Source: Candidatus Sodaliphilus limicaballi
Lineage (GTDB): Bacteria > Bacteroidota > Bacteroidia > Bacteroidales > Muribaculaceae
Length of the DNA stretch: 8,067 nucleotides
Assembly: GCA_018065815.1 (NCBI GenBank)
Contig: JAGHSP010000101.1
Span: 1-8,067, forward strand
Direction of reading: 5' to 3'
Part shown: piece by piece, positions 6,211 through 8,067 of the stretch
Layout of the letters: each line of letters starts with the position of its first letter
Position numbering within the stretch: position 1 is the first letter of the stretch
Made by a program: the position numbers and the translations under genes
Notes under the pieces: model-generated
The model's database searches: none
What the model was told of the DNA's origin: nothing
Seen by the model: only the letters and a program-made list of their open reading frames with translations

Positions 6211-6264
6211 ACCGTCCAGCAGGACCTTACGCCATTGTGGGCGCATGGTATCCTGCCGGACGGT
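6211..6264 (-). terminator. strong stem-loop, probable terminator of the Fib_succ_major array
   Basis: ACCGTCC-A-GCAGGA (6211-6224) pairs with TCCTGC-C-GGACGGT (6251-6264): 13 base pairs with a single A-C mismatch. An inner CGCC/GGCG stem (6230-6233 with 6240-6243) caps it. It begins 36 nt beyond the stop codon of the left-most paralog. On the minus strand it is followed by TGCTTTTA, a short T tract, so intrinsic termination of the array is likely though the U-run is weak. Confidence 0.55.
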
Positions 6265-6300
6265 ATAGGTCTAATTTCTCCTTCTTCGTATAAAGGATGC

Positions 6301-7064
6301 TTATTTTGATTCAGCTTGGACAGCCCGGACACTTATGCCAAACATACGTCCCATGTCGTCCAATTTAGCGCCTGTTGTTTGGTTATGCATGCATTCCAAT
6401 GCAAACGCGCCGGTGTTGTATTTCGTGCTGAGCGAAGTAGACCAGTAGTAGCCACGCCAAAGAGTCAAGTATCCATCCGGTGTCTTAAACTCGTATTGGT
6501 TTGCCTTGTCAGTTTGGAAACGGTAGCTAGTGGCTGGTAAGAAAAGTTTGTTACCGTTGACCTTGCTCGTCGTTTCAAAGCCATTAACGCCAGAATCTTT
6601 ATAGTTGGTTTTCCATTTCCATTTCCATTTGCAACAGGCAGCCAAAAGCTCTAACTCTTCTCTTGTGGGCATGCGCCAGCGGGGCCCCAATTAGCAGTAG
6701 CTGCATCGTCTTCACCTTCAAGTACAGTCTTGTTGTCGACAATGCCATAGGATGGATCGGTACAGTATTTGATCATGCTGTCATTGGTGCCGAAGCATAA
6801 TCCGTAATCTTTCCAGTCAAAATTGTGTTTTTCGTCCCGGTCGTACCCTTTGGTCTCGCCCCAGGCAAAGTACAAGCCATCCTCCCAGGGATTGCTGGCT
6901 CCCACGTTGCAGGTGGCCCACATCACGTGCCCGGGCAAACCCATGTCAACATATTCACGACCATATTCATCCTTACCAGAAAGATCTGGTTTCTTGCCTT
7001 CTGCAGTCACTGTTGTGGCGCTAATGGCAAACATCAACAAAAAGAAAAAGATAATCTGTTTCAT
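6301..7064 (-). pseudogene. frameshifted Fib_succ_major paralog, secreted
   Basis: This is the left-most member of the array. The first frame encodes a signal peptide (MKQIIFFFLLMFAISATTVTA) and the first half of the domain up to ANWGP at residue about 128. It then runs into a short nonsense tail with a stop at 6651. The second frame resumes with WRMPTREELELL and continues to 6301. The intact neighbour has ANWGGGWHMPT at this point, so one base is missing in the GGGGCCCCGC run at about 6676-6688. The total length of 764 nt is one short of 255 codons, exactly as a single deletion predicts. The domain matches the Fib_succ_major paralogous domain (TIGR02145/PF09603): WATCNVGASNPWE, GLYFAWGETK and a C-terminal YYWSTSL...SVRAV. 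It could be a true pseudogene, a phase-variable state or an assembly error in a GC palindrome. The start lies 11 bp after the previous stop, indicating one transcript. Confidence 0.85.
6611..6628. repeat. 6-bp tandem repeat encoding KW units
   Basis: Three TTCCAT units sit in the frameshifted paralog and help encode the run KWKWKWK. The intact neighbour has KWKWK, so the copies differ by one in-frame 6-bp step, consistent with slippage. Confidence 0.7.
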
Positions 7065-7075
7065 GTTTTTCTATT

Positions 7076-7837
7076 TTAGTTTTTATTTGAAAAACTGGAT
7101 AAGTCGCGGACAGGCCGGATACCAAACCCAAGGTAACGTAGACTGAGGGCACTATATATGGTACTAGATGTACCGACATCCTTAATGAATATATTATAGG
7201 CCAGATTTTTATAGGCCAGATTTTTTTCGCTGCTCGGTAAGAGGGAATTTACCCAGTAATGACCGCAATAGCACGCCCAGTCGATGTCACTGCCGTCTTT
7301 GTAACAGTTCGCGGGCAGGAAAATTTTGGCCCCGTTGCGCTTGCTAGTCCCTTCAAAGCCTTCAACACCAGAACCTTTATAGTTCCTTTTCCACTTCCAT
7401 TTGCAATATTTGATTAATTCCACCATCTCCTGCTCCGTGGGCATGTGCCAGCCGCCACCCCAGTTGGCAATAGCAGCGTCATCGGTGGCATCAAGGACTG
7501 TCTTGTTGTCGACAATGCCATAGGATGGATCGGTACAGTACTTGGACATGCTGTCTTCACTGCCGTTGCACCACTTGTAGTTCTTCCAGTCAAAGCTATG
7601 GTACTGGTCCCTGTCGTACCCTTTGGTCTCGCCCCAGGCAAAGTACAAGCCATACTCCCAGGGAGAAGATGCTCCCACGTTGCAGGTGGCCCACAACACA
7701 TGACTGGGCAAATCAAGGTCAACAAACTCGTGACCATTTTCGTCCACAAAAGTATAATCTGGTTTCTTGCCTTCTGCTGTCCCTGTTGTGGCGCTAATGG
7801 CAAATACCAACAAAAAGTAATAAGTAATCTGTTTCAT
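7076..7837 (-). CDS. secreted Fib_succ_major domain protein (intact array member)
   Basis: This 253-residue exported protein has a signal peptide at residues 1-21 (ending TGTA before EGKK) and a single Fib_succ_major paralogous domain at about 36-243. Hallmarks are FVDLDLPSHVLWATCNVGAS, YGLYFAWGETKGYD, CTDPSYGIVDNKT, ANWGGGWHMPT, KIFLPANCYKDG, GHYWVNSL and the closing FGIRPV. The family is abundant in Fibrobacter and Bacteroidetes surface or secreted proteins; the biochemical role is not known. Here the domain is the whole mature protein, with no added anchor or sorting domain. Identity to the left-hand copy is very high in the first half, with 41-bp perfect DNA blocks at 7500-7540 and 7613-7653, and low after residue about 180. 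A 15-bp tandem duplication adds five residues near the C-terminus. The leader is A-rich with no Shine-Dalgarno, as usual for the phylum. Confidence 0.88.
   Translation of the reverse strand: MKQITYYFLLVFAISATTGTAEGKKPDYTFVDENGHEFVDLDLPSHVLWATCNVGASSPWEYGLYFAWGETKGYDRDQYHSFDWKNYKWCNGSEDSMSKYCTDPSYGIVDNKTVLDATDDAAIANWGGGWHMPTEQEMVELIKYCKWKWKRNYKGSGVEGFEGTSKRNGAKIFLPANCYKDGSDIDWACYCGHYWVNSLLPSSEKNLAYKNLAYNIFIKDVGTSSTIYSALSLRYLGFGIRPVRDLSSFSNKN
7196..7225. repeat. 15-bp perfect tandem duplication in the intact paralog
   Basis: The unit ataggccagattttt occurs twice back to back, encoding KNLAY-KNLAY (residues 205-214). The frame is kept. The neighbouring paralogs lack it, so it is probably a recent slippage event in this copy. 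Confidence 0.9.
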
Positions 7838-7921
7838 GTTCTTTAATTCTAATTTTTTATCTAACTATTCACAATAATGAGTTGTGCTGTCTTCATGTAG
7901 CCTCTTCATTGAAGCAACTCC

Positions 7922-8067
7922 TTATTTCGATACAACACACACAGGACGGACACAATGCCCAAAGTAACGTAAAGTGCTGCCAGAACCTATGAATGAAAAA
8001 TTGAAGCTCATCCAAAAGGCTTCGTTGGCTTTGCTCGCGTCGAGCGAATTTAGCCAGTAGTCACCGC
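7922..8067 (-). CDS. third Fib_succ_major paralog, C-terminal part only
   Basis: The window edge cuts this gene; only 47 codons plus a TAA stop at 7922-7924 are present. The translation begins GDYWLNSLDASKANEAFWMS and continues to RYFGHCVRPV, aligning with GHYWVNSL...RYLGFGIRPV of the intact neighbour. It is the first gene of the visible array and lies 84 bp upstream of the next start. No promoter box is seen in 7838-7921, so it is probably co-transcribed with the two following copies. Its full length and start are outside the window. Confidence 0.82.
   Translation of the reverse strand, partial: GDYWLNSLDASKANEAFWMSFNFSFIGSGSTLRYFGHCVRPVCVVSK

Noticed and set aside
6192..6255. Direct repeat ATGGTA(C/T)CCTG at 6192-6202 and 6245-6255
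   Set aside because: 10 of 11 matching bases next to a hairpin arm is within chance, with no further flank similarity.
6301..8067. Diversity-generating retroelement
   Set aside because: No reverse transcriptase or template repeat is in the window, and differences between copies are not confined to adenine positions; kept only as a question for flanking sequence.

Overview
The window looks like chromosomal DNA of a Bacteroidales bacterium, possibly of the Muribaculaceae/Prevotellaceae type. Three promoters match the Bacteroidetes sigma pattern (TTTG-like -33 box, 19-20 bp gap, TAnnTTTG -7 box). Start codons follow A-rich leaders without Shine-Dalgarno sequences. The families present (DUF1573, a Rpn/PDDEXK_2 protein, Fib_succ_major paralogs, a lipoprotein-like TonB_C protein, a TPR-membrane-HTH regulator) are all common in that order. 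The exact genus cannot be read from the sequence.

Layout. Positions 49-4346 hold four minus-strand genes. In transcription order these are a secreted TPR protein (4346-2805), a small lipoprotein of unknown function (2739-2227), a short TonB C-terminal-domain protein (2220-1807), and a large TPR/transmembrane/HTH signalling protein (1767-49) with its own promoter. A 30-bp near-identical direct repeat brackets the secreted TPR gene (2747-2776 and 4528-4557). The divergent intergenic region 4347-4608 carries promoters for the TPR gene (minus) and for a DUF1573 protein (plus, 4609-5001). The DUF1573 gene converges, with an 18-bp gap, on a Rpn-family nuclease/transposase-like gene (5922-5020) whose C-terminus is encoded by a 12/24-bp tandem repeat.

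The stretch 5923-6300 has no gene. It holds the likely Rpn promoter, a 113-bp MITE-like element with imperfect terminal inverted repeats and an internal 9-bp tandem repeat, an extra copy of the terminal repeat, and a strong 54-nt stem-loop that probably terminates transcription from the right. From 6301 to the window end lies a minus-strand tandem array of at least three secreted Fib_succ_major paralogs. The right-most is cut by the window edge, the middle one is intact, and the left-most carries a single-base frameshift. The two complete copies share long identical DNA blocks in their 5' halves but diverge in their 3' halves, and both carry short tandem duplications.

Functionally the left half is an envelope neighbourhood: exported TPR protein, lipoprotein, TonB-like domain, and a membrane-spanning sensor able to place an HTH in the cytoplasm. 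The right half is accessory and fast-changing: Rpn gene, MITE-like repeat, paralog array. No single proven new system is present. The best leads are the leaderless promoter arrangement, the Rpn gene with a repeat-encoded tail, the paired 30-bp repeat and the recombining paralog array.
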